Positions 48,249-59,296 of a stretch of 64,000 nt of DNA are shown piece after piece (the stretch's first letter is position 1; each line of letters opens with the position of its first letter). The notes below the pieces were generated by a model. It saw only the letters and a program-made list of their open reading frames with translations. It did not search any database and had not been told where the DNA came from. The DNA lies in NCBI GenBank assembly GCA_963930645.1, contig OZ005653.1, positions 116,876,259-116,940,258 on the forward strand, in the 5' to 3' direction. The translations under genes were made by a program, and so were the position numbers. The stretch comes from Salticus scenicus (Eukaryota; Arthropoda; Arachnida; Araneae; Salticidae).

Positions 48249-49634
48249 GTAAACCTTCTCTCTTTTGATACCGGTTTTCCGGAAACCCATATATTTTCTG
48301 AAAGCTTATGTCACAAGTATAAAAACTGTGAAATCTTAGGGGCAGAGGGACAAGCGTTTAGGAGATACAGCGCCCACAAAGTATCAGTAAAGTGTGTATA
48401 GAGGGACATATTCCCATAAAAACGTCTCTATTCCTTGTATGTTCCCGTATATTGCTGTTTATACCTGTATTGCTGTTTTCCGTATATTGCTGAAGTAATA
48501 ACCTATTGCATGTCTTCTTCTTACATCGTTTCTTATTATATGGATACTATAGTCGTTGTGGTGGCCTTGGTCTCCCCATTCGGAACAAGTAATCGGTCTC
48601 CGAACATCCAGAAATCGGAGATGATAAAACACATAATTATTCTCCTGGAAAATGATATGGAGATTGTTGAAGGGATCCGGACATTAGAATTTGCTAGAGG
48701 CGATGGAGAAGAACGGACGAGTATATGGACTTCGAAGATGATGGTGTCTATAAGGAACAGCAATGCTCGTCGCAACAGTCACAGTCTCCACTTCTGTCAT
48801 GACATATTTTGGTCAAGTATGGCTAATGACAGGAAGAAAATTCTGCTTTTTGTGGATTCATGGTTTTCTAACAAAGATCATGCGTTGTCTGCTTCCGAAG
48901 TACTTGATGGTAAAGTCCTACAAAAAGAATTGGTACCTGAAGGATGTACAGGAAAGATTTAGCCTCTGGATATTCATTTTTTCAGACACTAGAAATCTTT
49001 TGTTCTTTACATAATGGAAACAATTATTATCGAGACGCATGAGCACATCTGGCACCGCGATAGTTTTCTGGCCCTGCAGTCTTTTTTCCCTATATCAGTT
49101 CAATGCTCCTCGTTTCAAGTACTTGATTAAGTATGCTTTTTATAAAAGCGGATACTTGGACGACAAACCTGGAATGTGGATTGCGCCAATGGATTACTGC
49201 TTCAATTCATTGACAAATGATGAGTTTGCAAATGTGCGGCTATCGCTTTTGTAAAATATGCCCATTGTGAACTGTCTTTCTGACCGTCTCACTGTTTATT
49301 TGGTGAATTGTACATTGATTGTCTCTTGTAATGGACTTCGTTTGAAGTCAGTAGCAAGTATCCCAACGTATACTGTTTCTTTTCAACGAGTTGTTTCTTC
49401 CTTTATAATGATACCTCCACCTTCTTACCATATTATTAGTTCATATAAATACGTGAAACGAACATTTTAGCAACTTTTGGTGTCATCTTTCCTACATTTT
49501 ATGTCCTATAACTCCTAAACGCTTATCCCTCTGCCCCTAAGATTTCACAGTTTTTCTACTTGTGGCATAATCTTTCAGAAAATATATAGGTTTCCGGAAA
49601 ACCGGTATCAAAGGAGAGAAGGTTTACTTGTAAG
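48249..49634 (+). mobile_element. DDE transposon with ~125-bp terminal inverted repeats
   Basis: The left end ACAAGTAAACCTTCTCTCTT then TTGATACCGGTTTTCCGGAA repeats in inverse at the right end (49,505-49,634), with more than 90 per cent identity by eye through TCTTAGGGGCAGAGGGA. Precise tips and TSD are unclear (TA is possible). One decayed transposase frame lies between them. It interrupts the AAGTGG array. Confidence 0.8.
48435..49254 (+). pseudogene. Decayed DDE-type transposase (pogo-like QPLD motif)
   Basis: The best-conserved part is KKILLFVDSWFSNKDHALSA then LVPEGCTGKI-stop-PLDIHFFRH, which has the form of DDE_1-type transposases: an Asp followed later by PPxTTxxxQPLD. The glutamine codon before PLD is TAG (48,960-48,962) and another TAG follows at 48,990-48,992. 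After a frameshift near 49,080 the C-terminal part continues as QFNAPRFKYLIKYAFYKSGY and a YCFN end, stopping at 49,252-49,254. The N-terminal third (from 48,435) is not recognisable and may not be coding. It is a dead copy. The superfamily is uncertain; a Tc1/mariner-related pogo-like family is my inference. Confidence 0.6.
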
Positions 49635-51085
49635 ATATTGTTGCAAATTTGAAAATAATTCAATTTTTTTTTTCTGGGGGGGGGGGGGGGGGGTAGAAAT
49701 TCTTTTAAAAAAGCTTAGTAAGTTGATTAAATGTTAATTTTCTGCATTTCTAGTTTTTTTATCGTTAACATAGCCTAATTTTCCCTTAGAAACGCATTAA
49801 AAAGCTCCAATATGGCAGGTAATGGATTTGGCGAGTTTTCCACTTGGCGACTTTTGGCGAGAAAATCCATAGTTCATTAATAAACTTCATTAAGACACTT
49901 ATATAATCTATATATACATCAAAATTCAAACAAATTCGGATTACGCTTTTTACAATTTGAATTTGAAATTTTCAAGTGGTCTCCACTTGAAAACAAAATG
50001 GTGGAGCAACTTGGTTAAGAAACTCATGCAAGATATTCATAACACAAGTTAAGACGCTGTCCAAATTTGGTTCGATTTGGAGTATTATTTCGGAAGTTAT
50101 AGTGATTTTAAATTTTCAAGTGGTAGCCTGATTTCAAGTGGCCCCGCTTAACTTAAGATATCCGCCAATTTATTAAAAATGGCGCATACGTTCATTAATA
50201 AATTTCATTGAGACACTTATATAGTCTATGTATACATCAAAATTCAAACAAATTCGGAATACGCTTTTTACAATTTGAATTTGAAAATATCAAGTGGTCT
50301 CCACTTGAAAACAAAATGGTGGAGCAACTTGGTTAAGAAACTCATCCAAGATATCCATAACACAAGTTAAGACGCTGTCCAAATTTGGTTCGATTTGGAG
50401 TATTATTTCGGAAGTTATCGTGGTTTTAAATTTTCAAGTGGTAGCCTGATTTCAAGTGACCCCACTTAAGATATCCGCCACTTTATTAAAAATGGCAGAT
50501 AAATTTCATTAATAAAGTTCATTCAGACTCTTATGTAGTCTAGATTTACATAAAAATTTAAGCAAATCTTGCTTTAAATACGCTTTTTACAATGTGGGTT
50601 AGAAATATTCAAGTGGCTGCCACTTGAAAACAAAATGTCGGAACAACTTGGTCAACGAACCTATCCAAGAAACTCATCCGAGATATTCATAACACAAGTT
50701 AAGACGCTGTCCAAATTTGGTTCGATTTGTAGTATTATTTCGGAAGTTATCGTGGTTTTAAATTTTCAAGTGGTAGCCTGATTTCAAGTGGCCCCACTTA
50801 ACTAAAGATATCCGCCACTTTATTAAAAATGGCGGATAAACTTCATTAATAAACTTCATTGAGACCCTTATGTGGCCTGTATTTACATCAAAATTCAAGC
50901 AAATCTTGCATTAAATATGCTTTTTACAATGTCGGTTTGAAATTTTCAAGTGGCTGCCACTTGAAAACAAAAAGTCGGAGCAACATGGTTAACGAACTCA
51001 TCCAAGATGTTTATAAGACCAGTTCACTGTCCAAATCTGGTTCGATTTGGAGTATTATTTCGGGAGTTATCGTGATGACAAAATT

Positions 51086-51261
51086 TTCATTAAAGATAGA
51101 TAGATAGATAGATAGATAAACGAAGTGATTGCAATAGGTCGATTTCTAAAGAAATCAACCTAAAAGGGTGACATTTGTCATGCTAATAGATACGTGTAGG
51201 ATGATTATAGAAGTTTAATTGATCATTTTTTACCATGTTTGTATTAACTTCTATTCTTGTA
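51086..51261. repeat. (TAGA)n microsatellite and short spacer
   Basis: TAGA repeats at 51,094-51,118, then unassigned sequence up to a (TTTG)n tract at 51,263-51,280. Confidence 0.6.
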
Positions 51262-52605
51262 TGTTTGTTTGTTTGTTTGTCCAGTACAAATCGTGCAATC
51301 GAATTTTAATAAACTTGCCTACTAGCTAGACTAGAACTCTTACATAGATAGGCTCACGCATCCGCCACTTTCTAGCCCATAAGACCGGCTGACGATTTAT
51401 TATTGGTGGTTTTTCGGCAATAAATTGCACGTATAACTCCAGAAAAGTTCACCGTCTGTTTATATTTTCTTCTAATCCAGAAAGAGGGAAAAAGTGGATT
51501 ATAAATTGCAGATGTAACTCGCGGATACTCGGAGCAGGAGGACAACATTGTAGCGTAAGATTTCCCTTATTTTCAAATTATTTCATTTCGTTTTCAAAGT
51601 TGCTTTACAAATTTAATATGAATGCACTGGTTTTTTAAGTTATTGATTTAAATTCTTTTAAAATTAACTTTATTATTACATTTCTTTTAACGCGAAAGGT
51701 TGCAGTTTTGAGAATGTTGGCGATGTTCTTAAAATTGCCAACTGGTTTGTTTCGTGATAAGAAGTTCTAGCTCACTTGATCTGTATAGAAGTTAAAAGGC
51801 GATAACAACGCTAATCATGTAACCTAGCTTTTTCTACCGCCAACACTTTCCCAGACGGGCTAGAAAATGGCGGACACTGCGCCAGCTCTTATCATATAGG
51901 AGTCTTAAGCTAGACATTTGAAACTTTCACAGCAGCTCAGAACCCGATTTTGAAATCCTATTTTCAATTTTTTGATTAGTTTTCTTATAATTAATTAAAA
52001 TATGAAAATAATAACATCCTAATAGCGGTAAAAAAAAAACCATTAAAATATTAGCTATAATTTAATTGTTGCCAAAAAAAATTTAAAAACTTCATTTTCT
52101 TTCGATGTAAAAATACATTTAATTAAACGTGAACGTTAAAAAATTATAAAAAATTAAATTATACATTTCACAAAAATTGACGTCATTATCACTTTAAAAA
52201 TTTTATGCATATTGATAAGAGCTCTATGATTCATCAGAAAATTTAAAACATGGTATAAATTTTTTTTTTAATCTTATAATTATTAACTTTTACAGATGAA
52301 GTGGTTGTGTGGAAGGGGTGGTACGGGTAATATTTGTCTTAATAATTTGGAATAAACTTTTAAATTTAATAACAGCCTTGAATTCTATGTAGGAGATATA
52401 TTCAAACGGGATGTTGAGGGATGCGGTATCCCCCTCATTAAGATTATTTGTCAAATAAAACTATTCCTATACTAAGTTTGAATATTTTTTCAGTGTGGGT
52501 TTATATACAGTACTTGTTATCTAACCCTTACTCTGCAATCGGTCTTTATAATATGAAATATTGAAATTTTGGGTAAAAAAAAAGTCGTGTGAGTACCACA
52601 CCAGA
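51262..52605 (-). mobile_element. Hairpin-ended element (HINE-like), 3' end lost, split by a MITE
   Basis: The 5' end is intact on the right: GTAAAAAAAAAGTCGTGTGA then GTACCACACCAGA, closing at 52,605. The left portion (GTCCAGTACAAATCGTGCAATC, AGCTAGACATTTGAAACTTTC after removing the insert) matches 2,040-2,100 of the copy at 1,301-2,594. The 3' hairpin is missing. A G/C-rich GAGGGATGCGGTATCCCCCTC segment lies near 52,415. Confidence 0.5.
51332..51907. mobile_element. 576-bp MITE with 8-bp TSD
   Basis: Exact AGCTAGAC flanks both sides (51,324-51,331 and 51,908-51,915) and lies within hairpin-ended element sequence, so the empty site can be reconstructed. The left end TAGAACTCTTACATAGATAG and the right end, reversed TAAGACTCCTATATGATAAG, are imperfectly inverted. 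Both reach the shared block ATCCGCCACTTTCTAGCCC / GTCCGCCATTTTCTAGCCC. hAT is the likely class from the TSD length. Confidence 0.7.
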
Positions 52606-52817
52606 CTATTTTTGTTTATTAATTTACATGTGATGTAATATTTCAGAAAACTTGGTCATAGATATTTTATTTTATTTATTTTTTTTTTTTTAATTTTATT
52701 TATTTAACATTTTAACTTGGTGTATTTCTATTACATAAATATTTATTTCACCTTTTTCCTATTTCTAAATTTTCTAACATTCTTGCGATCCTAAAAATTC
52801 TTTTCTTAAAAAAAAAA
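52606..52817. other. AT-rich spacer
   Basis: T-runs and TTTA repeats only. Confidence 0.4.
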
Positions 52818-53080
52818 AAATTGAATATATATCTTGACATTATGACATTAAGTAGTAAAAAAATTTTTGGATCGTTTTTGATTTTATACATAATAAAATC
52901 AAATTATAAAAAATTGAATATATATCTTGACATTATGACATTAAGAAGTAAAAAAAAATTTGGATCGTTTTTGATTTTATACATAATGAAATCAAATTAT
53001 AAAAAATTGAATATATATCTCGACATTATGACATTAAGTAGTAAAAAAATTTTTGGATCGTTTTTGATTCTATACATAAT
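52818..53080. repeat. 93-bp tandem repeat, ~2.8 copies
   Basis: The unit includes TTGAATATATATCTTGACAT then TATGACATTAAGTAGTAAAA and TTTTTGGATCGTTTTTGATT. Three copies are nearly identical. Since 93 is a multiple of three, a plus-strand frame (52,821-53,087) repeats a 31-residue unit containing IYLDIMTLSSKKIFGSFLIL. No start context or homology supports a real protein. Confidence 0.85.
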
Positions 53081-53388
53081 TATATAATGAAACCATTACT
53101 CATTTTATTAAATTTTAGAGAAAAAAACTTCGAGTAAAGTATAATGAATAACGCTGGTTGAAAAAATAAATTGCTCAAATTATGCAGCAAAGTCCAGAAA
53201 ATGTATTTCAGGTATATTGAATTTAAAAAGTTAAAGAGAAATAAAATTGATGGGAAACAAAAACTAACTCTTTTTAATACGATGTTATTGTTTGCTTAAT
53301 GTTGTATTTAACTAAAGAGTATTTTTAAACATAAGATTCGATATTGTCTGTTTAAATTAATTTTTTCATAGATTTTTACTTTCTCTTA

Positions 53389-54676
53389 TATTGGGTGAGT
53401 GCGAAAGTTCTACCCGTTTTTGGGTATGCAAATTTGTAATGGAATTGACGTCACACATGACATTGTAATGACGCAAATCGTCGGCCAATCAAACGTGTGG
53501 AAGCCTTACTTATAAATGCATCGTGTCTCACAATGTTAATCGTCTCAAAAAAATGTATCAGAGGTTGTAACACAGAAAGCGAAAAGAAGCATGTAATACA
53601 TTGTTTGTTATACGAGTTCGATAAAAAGAGTACGGCAGTCGCAACATGTCGCAATGTTTGTCAAATTTATGGGGAGGATGCAATAGACAAAAGCACATGT
53701 CGTCGATGGTTTCCTAAATTTAGGAAAGGAGACAGAAGCTGCCAAGATCAGGCTAGGAGTGGACGGCCATCACACGTTGGAGACGACAATATTGACCAAG
53801 TCATAAGGAGCAACCCGAACCCAACCGTGCAAGAATCAGCGGGGACTTTCAACATACACCGGATAACTGTCAAGAGACGGCTGGTTAAGTTGGGTTTTAC
53901 GACAAATTTGGATCGTTGGGTTCCACATAACCTGACAGATAATGAACGGGATGACCGAATCGCCACCTATGTTTCCTTGCTTTCCCGGGACAAAAATGAC
54001 CCTTCCTTCACACGAATTGTGGCCGGAGATGAGATGTGAGTTATGTACCGTAACGTAAATCGTCGTAGGACTAAGCGTCGCCCTTCTGATTCCCCTGCAT
54101 CGACTTTGAAAGATGAACTTCATCCCAAGAAGGTGTTATTGAGTGTGTGGTGGGATGTGTAGGAAATAATTCACTGGGAGGTCCTGCCACTCAAGCAAAC
54201 CATCAATGCTACTTTCTACTGTCTACGGTTAGACAGGCTGCATTCAAATTTGGCAGAAAAGCGGCCAGATTTCATCAATCGTCGCAGTTTTATCCTTCAT
54301 CCCGATAACGCCAGGCCACATGCTGCTGCCATCACTCGCCAAAAGTTACTGAGCTTTGGTTGCGAGGTTTTACCCCACCCTCCCTCTTCACCTGACTTGG
54401 CACCAACTGACTATCATCTATTTCGTGCGTTGAACAATTCCTTCAATCAGAAAATCTTAGATAATCTTAATGCTGTGAAAACTGCCATCCAAGACTTTTT
54501 TGACTCGAAACCGACGGAATTTTACCGCCGTGGGATTCATCTCGTACCAGAAAGATAGCAAGAGTTCATAGATAGCAATGAGGATTATGCACAATACTAG
54601 GTACTGTTCATTTTGCGTTTGTTTGCTTCTCTTTATGGGTAATAGAAACGGGTAGAACTTTTGCCTTCACCCAACA
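53389..54676 (+). mobile_element. Full-length mariner element (1,288 bp)
   Basis: The left end TATTGGGTGAGTGCGAAAGT and the right end, reversed TGTTGGGTGAAGGCAAAAGT, continue into TCTACCCGTTT. TA flanks at 53,387-53,388 and 54,677-54,678. One transposase frame on the plus strand. It has no close nucleotide similarity to the mariner at 42,987, so it is a separate lineage. Confidence 0.9.
53497..54558 (+). pseudogene. mariner (DD34D) transposase with two in-frame stops
   Basis: A single frame runs 53,497-54,558. The N-terminal HTH includes CRNVCQIYGEDAIDKSTCRR and GRPSHVGDDNIDQVI; a second HTH contains TFNIHRITVKRRLVKLG; the linker is WVPHNL. All three catalytic aspartates are present: AGDEM, HPDNARPH and LAPTDYHLF, with 34 residues between the last two. 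Only two stops break it: TGA (54,037-54,039), where the family has Trp after GDE, and TAG (54,160-54,162) after WWDV. There is no frameshift. The true start may be internal to the first ~30 codons. It is near-intact but inactive as read; much younger looking than the copy at 43,085. Confidence 0.93.
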
Positions 54677-55819
54677 TATGGTAGAAAAAATATTGTTATA
54701 TTTACAATTTATTATTGTTATATTTTTTGTTATACCTACACCTCTTTTGAGGTCCCCTGATTCCGTAAATCAGAGGCTGGTCTGCATGTCTGCGTGCATG
54801 TGTCTGTCTGTCTGGGTTTCTGTTATCAGCATATCTCAAGAACAAATAGCAGCAGAAAGTCTAAACTCGGTGTTTTAAATGTGTATCATATAGGGGTGAT
54901 AAATTAAACTTTTCGGCGAGATTAAAAAAATGGTTCGTGTACAGGAACATCCAAGAGAATTCAGATACATTACGTCTATAGGGAAATTTCTGGTAAGTAC
55001 AGTGTAACATCTATAGACTGCCATAAACAAAACAGAATGAACAAATTTGTTTATATGCTTAAAAACATGTTTTGTGTAGATTGTGGTATGGAAATCTTTC
55101 ATCATTCGTCTGCAGGGCTACCCAAAGTATTTGGATATATTTGGGCTTTACTTTTAAGTTTCTGGAATTGTAATTCATTTTGTATTAGATGTTTTTCATA
55201 TAAGACTAAATTTAAGTACACAATATTACAGTGTATATTGTTTATAGAAAATATACAAGGCTACCCAAAACGTTCTTTTGTGTTCAATGTAATTGATGGA
55301 ATTGATGGAAGTGCTTTGCTACAAAAAACATGCATTGCTACGTCGACATTTACTATGTCGATGAATTTTATTTTTAATATTGTTTCTTTTTCTTTTTCTT
55401 TTCTTTTTTTTTTAATCACGTTTTGAAGTGCCCTGAGTACGAAACTCCAATTTTTAATGGTTGCATAATGGGAGCATAACTTAAAAAAAAATGACTGTAA
55501 GAAATATGAATTTAGTATCTGAAAATCTTATTAGTTTGTTACTTGAAAAAACTGTATCAAGATGGGCAAGTTTGAAAGCAAATTAATAATAGCTTTGATT
55601 TTTTTATTCTAATAAATGCACGCATTATATCTAAAAGGGGGGTCGAGGCCGCCCGCACGTAGAATTTTATGTCAAATAAAACTGTTCCTAAAAATATTTT
55701 AATTATTTTTGAAATATGTTGAACTTTATTATTTTACCTTATTTATCTTATGACTCAATCTGTAATCTTTAGCATTGAAATGAAGGGTAAGAGAAAGTCC
55801 TGTGAGTGACACACCACAT

Positions 55820-56948
55820 TATTTTATATGTACATAATGTGACCAAAGCACTTATTTTTTCTGAATAGGTTTAATTTTAACTGTACTGTAAAGTGCGTTA
55901 TGTCTTAAACACAATTTAGAGTTGTGTAATTTTAAATAATTTTATTTAAAATAATAATTTTCATTCTGAATTCTTAAATATATAATTTTATATGACTTCT
56001 TCTATATAGTTTACATTGATTTTTTTTACCACAGAACTTACCTCATTTAAAATGTTTGAAACAAATTTTGCATACAAATCTGATATATTAGAAGATTTTA
56101 AAATTTGGAATTCCACATTACTAATCTTCTTTGTTTCAAAATTTACAATTCAAATAAACCAGTTAAAGTTTTGTGTGAGTAAAAGTATGGAAGTATCGAG
56201 AGAAATGCAAAATTACTCCATATCTGTAACAGAAGAATTCGCGATAATTTAAGTATCTGAAATATCTTTAGAGAAATTTCCCTTTGAGTTTTCTCAATCA
56301 ATAAAATGCATACAAATTCATTCAAGTAGAATACAATCCAATAAAAATAAAATAAAAAAGTTCTTTCTAGTATTCTTAATCTCAATTTACAGGCGTATTG
56401 ACATATTGTATGCAAGGATATCTTCCAAATGTTAGCTTTGTTGTAACGCTGATCTTTTTTTATCTGGAATGATAGTCCAAATGTATTTGTTAATGTAAGC
56501 TTCCATATTTAAGTTTCATTTTAATGTTGATACTATTTATAAACATTTATTTCATCTTTTTTCAATTCTATATTATGCTTAAGGATTTTTTTATATCTTA
56601 TTTTGCCTGGGGCTTGTTTTTCTGTAAGCTTAAAATATTATAGAGAGTATGCCATTGTGTAAGAGCTAACAGGTAATCCTAATATGTGTAGTTACAAATC
56701 CATATGGCTTCATATCAACACTTAGAGTCACTTTTTTATTCTAATAATTATTAATTTTTACTTTTTCTTATTTTAATTATTATACACTAGCTAAAAGTTA
56801 AGGAAAATTTTATGTTTTATGTTTAAAATCCGTATAATCAGAATATTTATTAGCAAAACGATAACACAATTTCAAAAATGTGAACTTCCAAGTACAATAA
56901 AATGTAGAATTTGTCTGTGACATCTGAAATAACCTGTAGGCAGCTACG

Positions 56949-56983
<35 letters not shown>

Positions 56984-57100
56984 ATTCTTCATTCTAGTGT
57001 TTGGTATGAGTAAAGGCGATGTTTAAACGAAATGATTTCCCTGAATCAGAAGTCTGTAGAATCGCGCAGAAGGAAGCTAATTGCAAGTCGTCGTTGTCCA
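55820..57100. other. AT-rich intergenic DNA
   Basis: No gene recognised. A 30-base A-run lies at 56,950-56,979. Confidence 0.4.
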
Positions 57101-57950
57101 TGGAATTAAGTACAATTTATAGGTTTTGAAATATTGTTTGGTGATTGTAAATGCACAAAGAAAATCCATTCAAGGTCATTAAAAAGCAAAGACGTCAAAT
57201 GAGTGCAAATACTTATGCTGACAGCCTGAAGTAATTGGACGATGATTGCAACACTTCTCCAATAACACTTTCAAACTGTGGCTTGCACCACACGTTAGAG
57301 TAAATTCTCCTTACTCCATAATGTAAATGTATATGTTCGTTTGCTTATGATAGAGCGCGTGGGCGTGTCATTAAGACCACGTTATCGTGGTGTTCGAATT
57401 AAGTAAGCAGAACAGACAGACTGCCATTTCAGAAGACACGAATAGAACAATGTGAAAAATAATCTGTGGTTTTCTTTTATGTTGTTCTTGAGAATAAGCG
57501 CAATTTCTTTTGGAGCGATCGTGAGATTCAAAGCATTCCTAAATGACTACGAGTAAGAGTCAGATTTGGAAGAGGTCGAATGCTCATCTCGGGTGGTACT
57601 TCAGTTATGGTTGCAATGACCTCCACATCATCATAGATCTTTGATGTCTCGGACGTATAGCGATAAAATCCTTACGTTTTCTGTAGTCTTTTACACTGGA
57701 GAGATAGTAGTTTGTGTGAACGATTTCTTATCCGATAAAGGAATCGTAAAACTGATTTGGACAGCATGCTTTCCTGACATCACCGCCAGAAAACGGTTTC
57801 ACAGCTGGAAAGAGCACTTCTGGAGGTGTGCAAAGATACCTAAATCCACCAACGAAAACATGATAGATCACATTTCTAATAAGTGTTCTACTTTGTTGCC
57901 CGTCAGGAGAAATCATATCCCTATTAAAATCAACTTTCTCTCTTGAAATT
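57101..57950. other. Less AT-rich island with 101-codon frames on both strands
   Basis: Base composition is visibly more balanced than the flanks. A plus frame (57,641-57,946) contains GIVKLIWTACFPDITARKRF; a minus frame overlaps it. Neither resembles a family I know. The palindrome CCACGTTATCGTGG lies near 57,379. It could be a decayed gene or ancient transposon interior. Confidence 0.25.
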
Positions 57951-57975
57951 GCACATATTTTATTTTTTACAAATA

Positions 57976-58188
57976 CAGTCGGTAACAAAAGTGTCCGAAC
58001 ACTAGCAAAAATGCCTATGTAAAAAATGCCCACTTAATACTGTTTTGTTAAATAAATCCTTGTCGAATCCTGTTTTTAGACTGACTAAGAACTGGAGTCG
58101 ACAAGGATTTATTTAACAAAACTGTATTAATTCTACTTTTTTTACATAGGAATTTTTGCTAGTGTTCGGACACTTTTGTTACCGACTG
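57976..58188. mobile_element. Palindromic Tc1-like MITE (213 bp), copy 1
   Basis: TA-flanked (57,974-57,975 and 58,189-58,190). Arms begin CAGTCGGTAACAAAAGTGTC then CGAACACTAGCAAAAA, and continue inverted almost to the centre (TTTTGTTAAATAAATCCTTG). It can fold into one long hairpin. The arms are not identical: ATGCCCACTTAATAC versus TAATTCTACTTTTTT. A Tc1/mariner origin is inferred from the TA target and CAGT start. Confidence 0.88.
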
Positions 58189-58190
58189 TA

Positions 58191-58302
58191 CATGAAATGT
58201 ATATTTTTCTTTTTTCACCCTTTTGTGACTTCATTTCTTACAGCACATTATTTGATCACATAATATATAAGTTACAAAACTCTAATTTATCCTGAAAATC
58301 GA

Positions 58303-58343
<41 letters not shown>

Positions 58344-58646
58344 ATATTCTATAGTATTTTTACCATTGTACATTGAACATTTATCATTTTAATTGATATA
58401 TATTCGGTATATATTCTGAATTAAACTGATGACATAACGCTATAGTTATTTTGAATTCGGAATCTGTCAATAATATGTCAAATATGTTTTATTATTACAG
58501 TTCTAATTATCATCTATCCTTTATAGCCGTTAATATGTTTCTTTTTCATAGATATGTGAAAGTTCTTGACTCTTATATCCTAAAAGTATCCAACAATAGC
58601 CGCTAAATTATCTAATATTACAGACAAACGCGCACACACACATATA
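58191..58646. other. Spacer between MITEs
   Basis: A-run of about 39 at 58,303-58,340; otherwise AT-rich with no feature. Confidence 0.4.
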
Positions 58647-58859
58647 CAGTCGGTAACAAAAGTGTCCGAACACTAGCAAAAATTCCTATGTAAAAAAAGT
58701 ACACTTCGTACGGTTTTGTTAAATAAATCCTTATCGAATCCTGTTCTTAGTCAGTCTAAGAACATGATTCGATAAGGATTTATTTAACAAAACCGTATGA
58801 AGTGTACTTTTTTTACATAGGAATTTTTGCTAGTGTTCGGACACTTTTGTTACCGATTG
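58647..58859. mobile_element. Palindromic Tc1-like MITE (213 bp), copy 2
   Basis: TA-flanked (58,645-58,646 and 58,860-58,861), same length as copy 1. Arms match each other almost perfectly, including AAAGTACACTTCGTACGGTT and its reverse, which differ from copy 1. That perfect internal pairing despite divergence between copies suggests arm homogenisation. Confidence 0.9.
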
Positions 58860-59078
58860 TACATATATATATGTATTGCTAAAAAGTTGGAAAATGCAAG
58901 AAAACAGATGATAAAATTCCATCGTATTCTAAAAATAAAAATAATAATAATAACATATACATGTACATTTATGATATATATAATTTTTATATTCATGAAT
59001 TTAAAAGTATTTAAAAGTGCTTTTTAAAATGGGAAGTACAATTTTTTTCTACTTAACAATAAAAAAATTCAAATGTTA

Positions 59079-59296
59079 CTGTCGGCAGCAAAAGTATCCG
59101 AGCACTAGCCAATAATTCCGATATCAAAAAGGTACATTTAAAACTGTTTTGTTAAATAAATCCTTGTCGAATCATGTTCTTTAGACTGATTAAGAACTTG
59201 ACTCGACAAGGATTTATTTAACAAAGCAGTATTAATTGTACTTTTTTTAGACAAGGATTATTGCTAGTGTTCAGATACTTTTGCTGCCGGATCTTG
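59079..59296. mobile_element. Palindromic Tc1-like MITE, diverged copy 3
   Basis: Starts CTGTCGGCAGCAAAAGTATC after TA (59,077-59,078) with the same internal inverted TTTTGTTAAATAAATCCTTG block. The right tip is degenerate (TTTTGCTGCCGGATCT), so the end is approximate. It represents a second subtype (GGCAGCAAAAGTATC instead of GGTAACAAAAGTGTC). Confidence 0.8.

Larger units (their letters stand above)
47880..51085. repeat. ~320-bp tandem array with CAAGTGG/CCACTTG palindromes
   Basis: Near-identical units start at about 49,883, 50,201, 50,515 and 50,853 (spacings 318, 314 and 338), each with TTCATT-GAGAC-CTTAT, ACGCTTTTTACAATTTGAAT, TTCAAGTGGTCTCCACTTGA, GACGCTGTCCAAATTTGGTT and GAGTATTATTTCGGAAGTTA. 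More diverged units occur at 47,900-48,245 (GGCTGCCACTTGCATCAAAA), so the array was split by the transposon at 48,249-49,634. A (TAGA)n tract (51,094-51,118) adjoins its right end. Non-coding. Confidence 0.85.
53372..55819 (-). mobile_element. Composite hairpin-ended element (HINE-like) with mariner in its 3' hairpin
   Basis: TTTTTACTTTCTCTTA (53,374-53,388) is the 3' hairpin arm. It is interrupted by the mariner and resumes as TATGGTAGAAAAAATATTG. Landmarks follow: CTCTTTTGAGGTCCCCTGAT, GTTATCAGCATATCTCAAGA, ACATTACGTCTATAGGG. From 55,420 a second 5'-half resembles 27,425-27,896. The 5' terminus GGTAAGAGAAAGTCCTGTGA then GTGACACACCAC closes at about 55,819. The composite structure parallels 25,965-27,300. 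Confidence 0.55.

Noticed and set aside
48435..48640. N-terminal part of the transposase frame as a membrane protein (Y, C and V rich)
   Set aside because: It runs straight on from the inverted repeat into the decayed transposase frame and has no independent support.
47880..51085. CRISPR-like array
   Set aside because: Units are about 320 bp tandem copies without short direct repeats separated by unique spacers, and the DNA is eukaryotic in character.
55037..55426. 129-codon plus-strand frame
   Set aside because: It lies inside hairpin-ended element sequence that reads as non-coding in all other copies.
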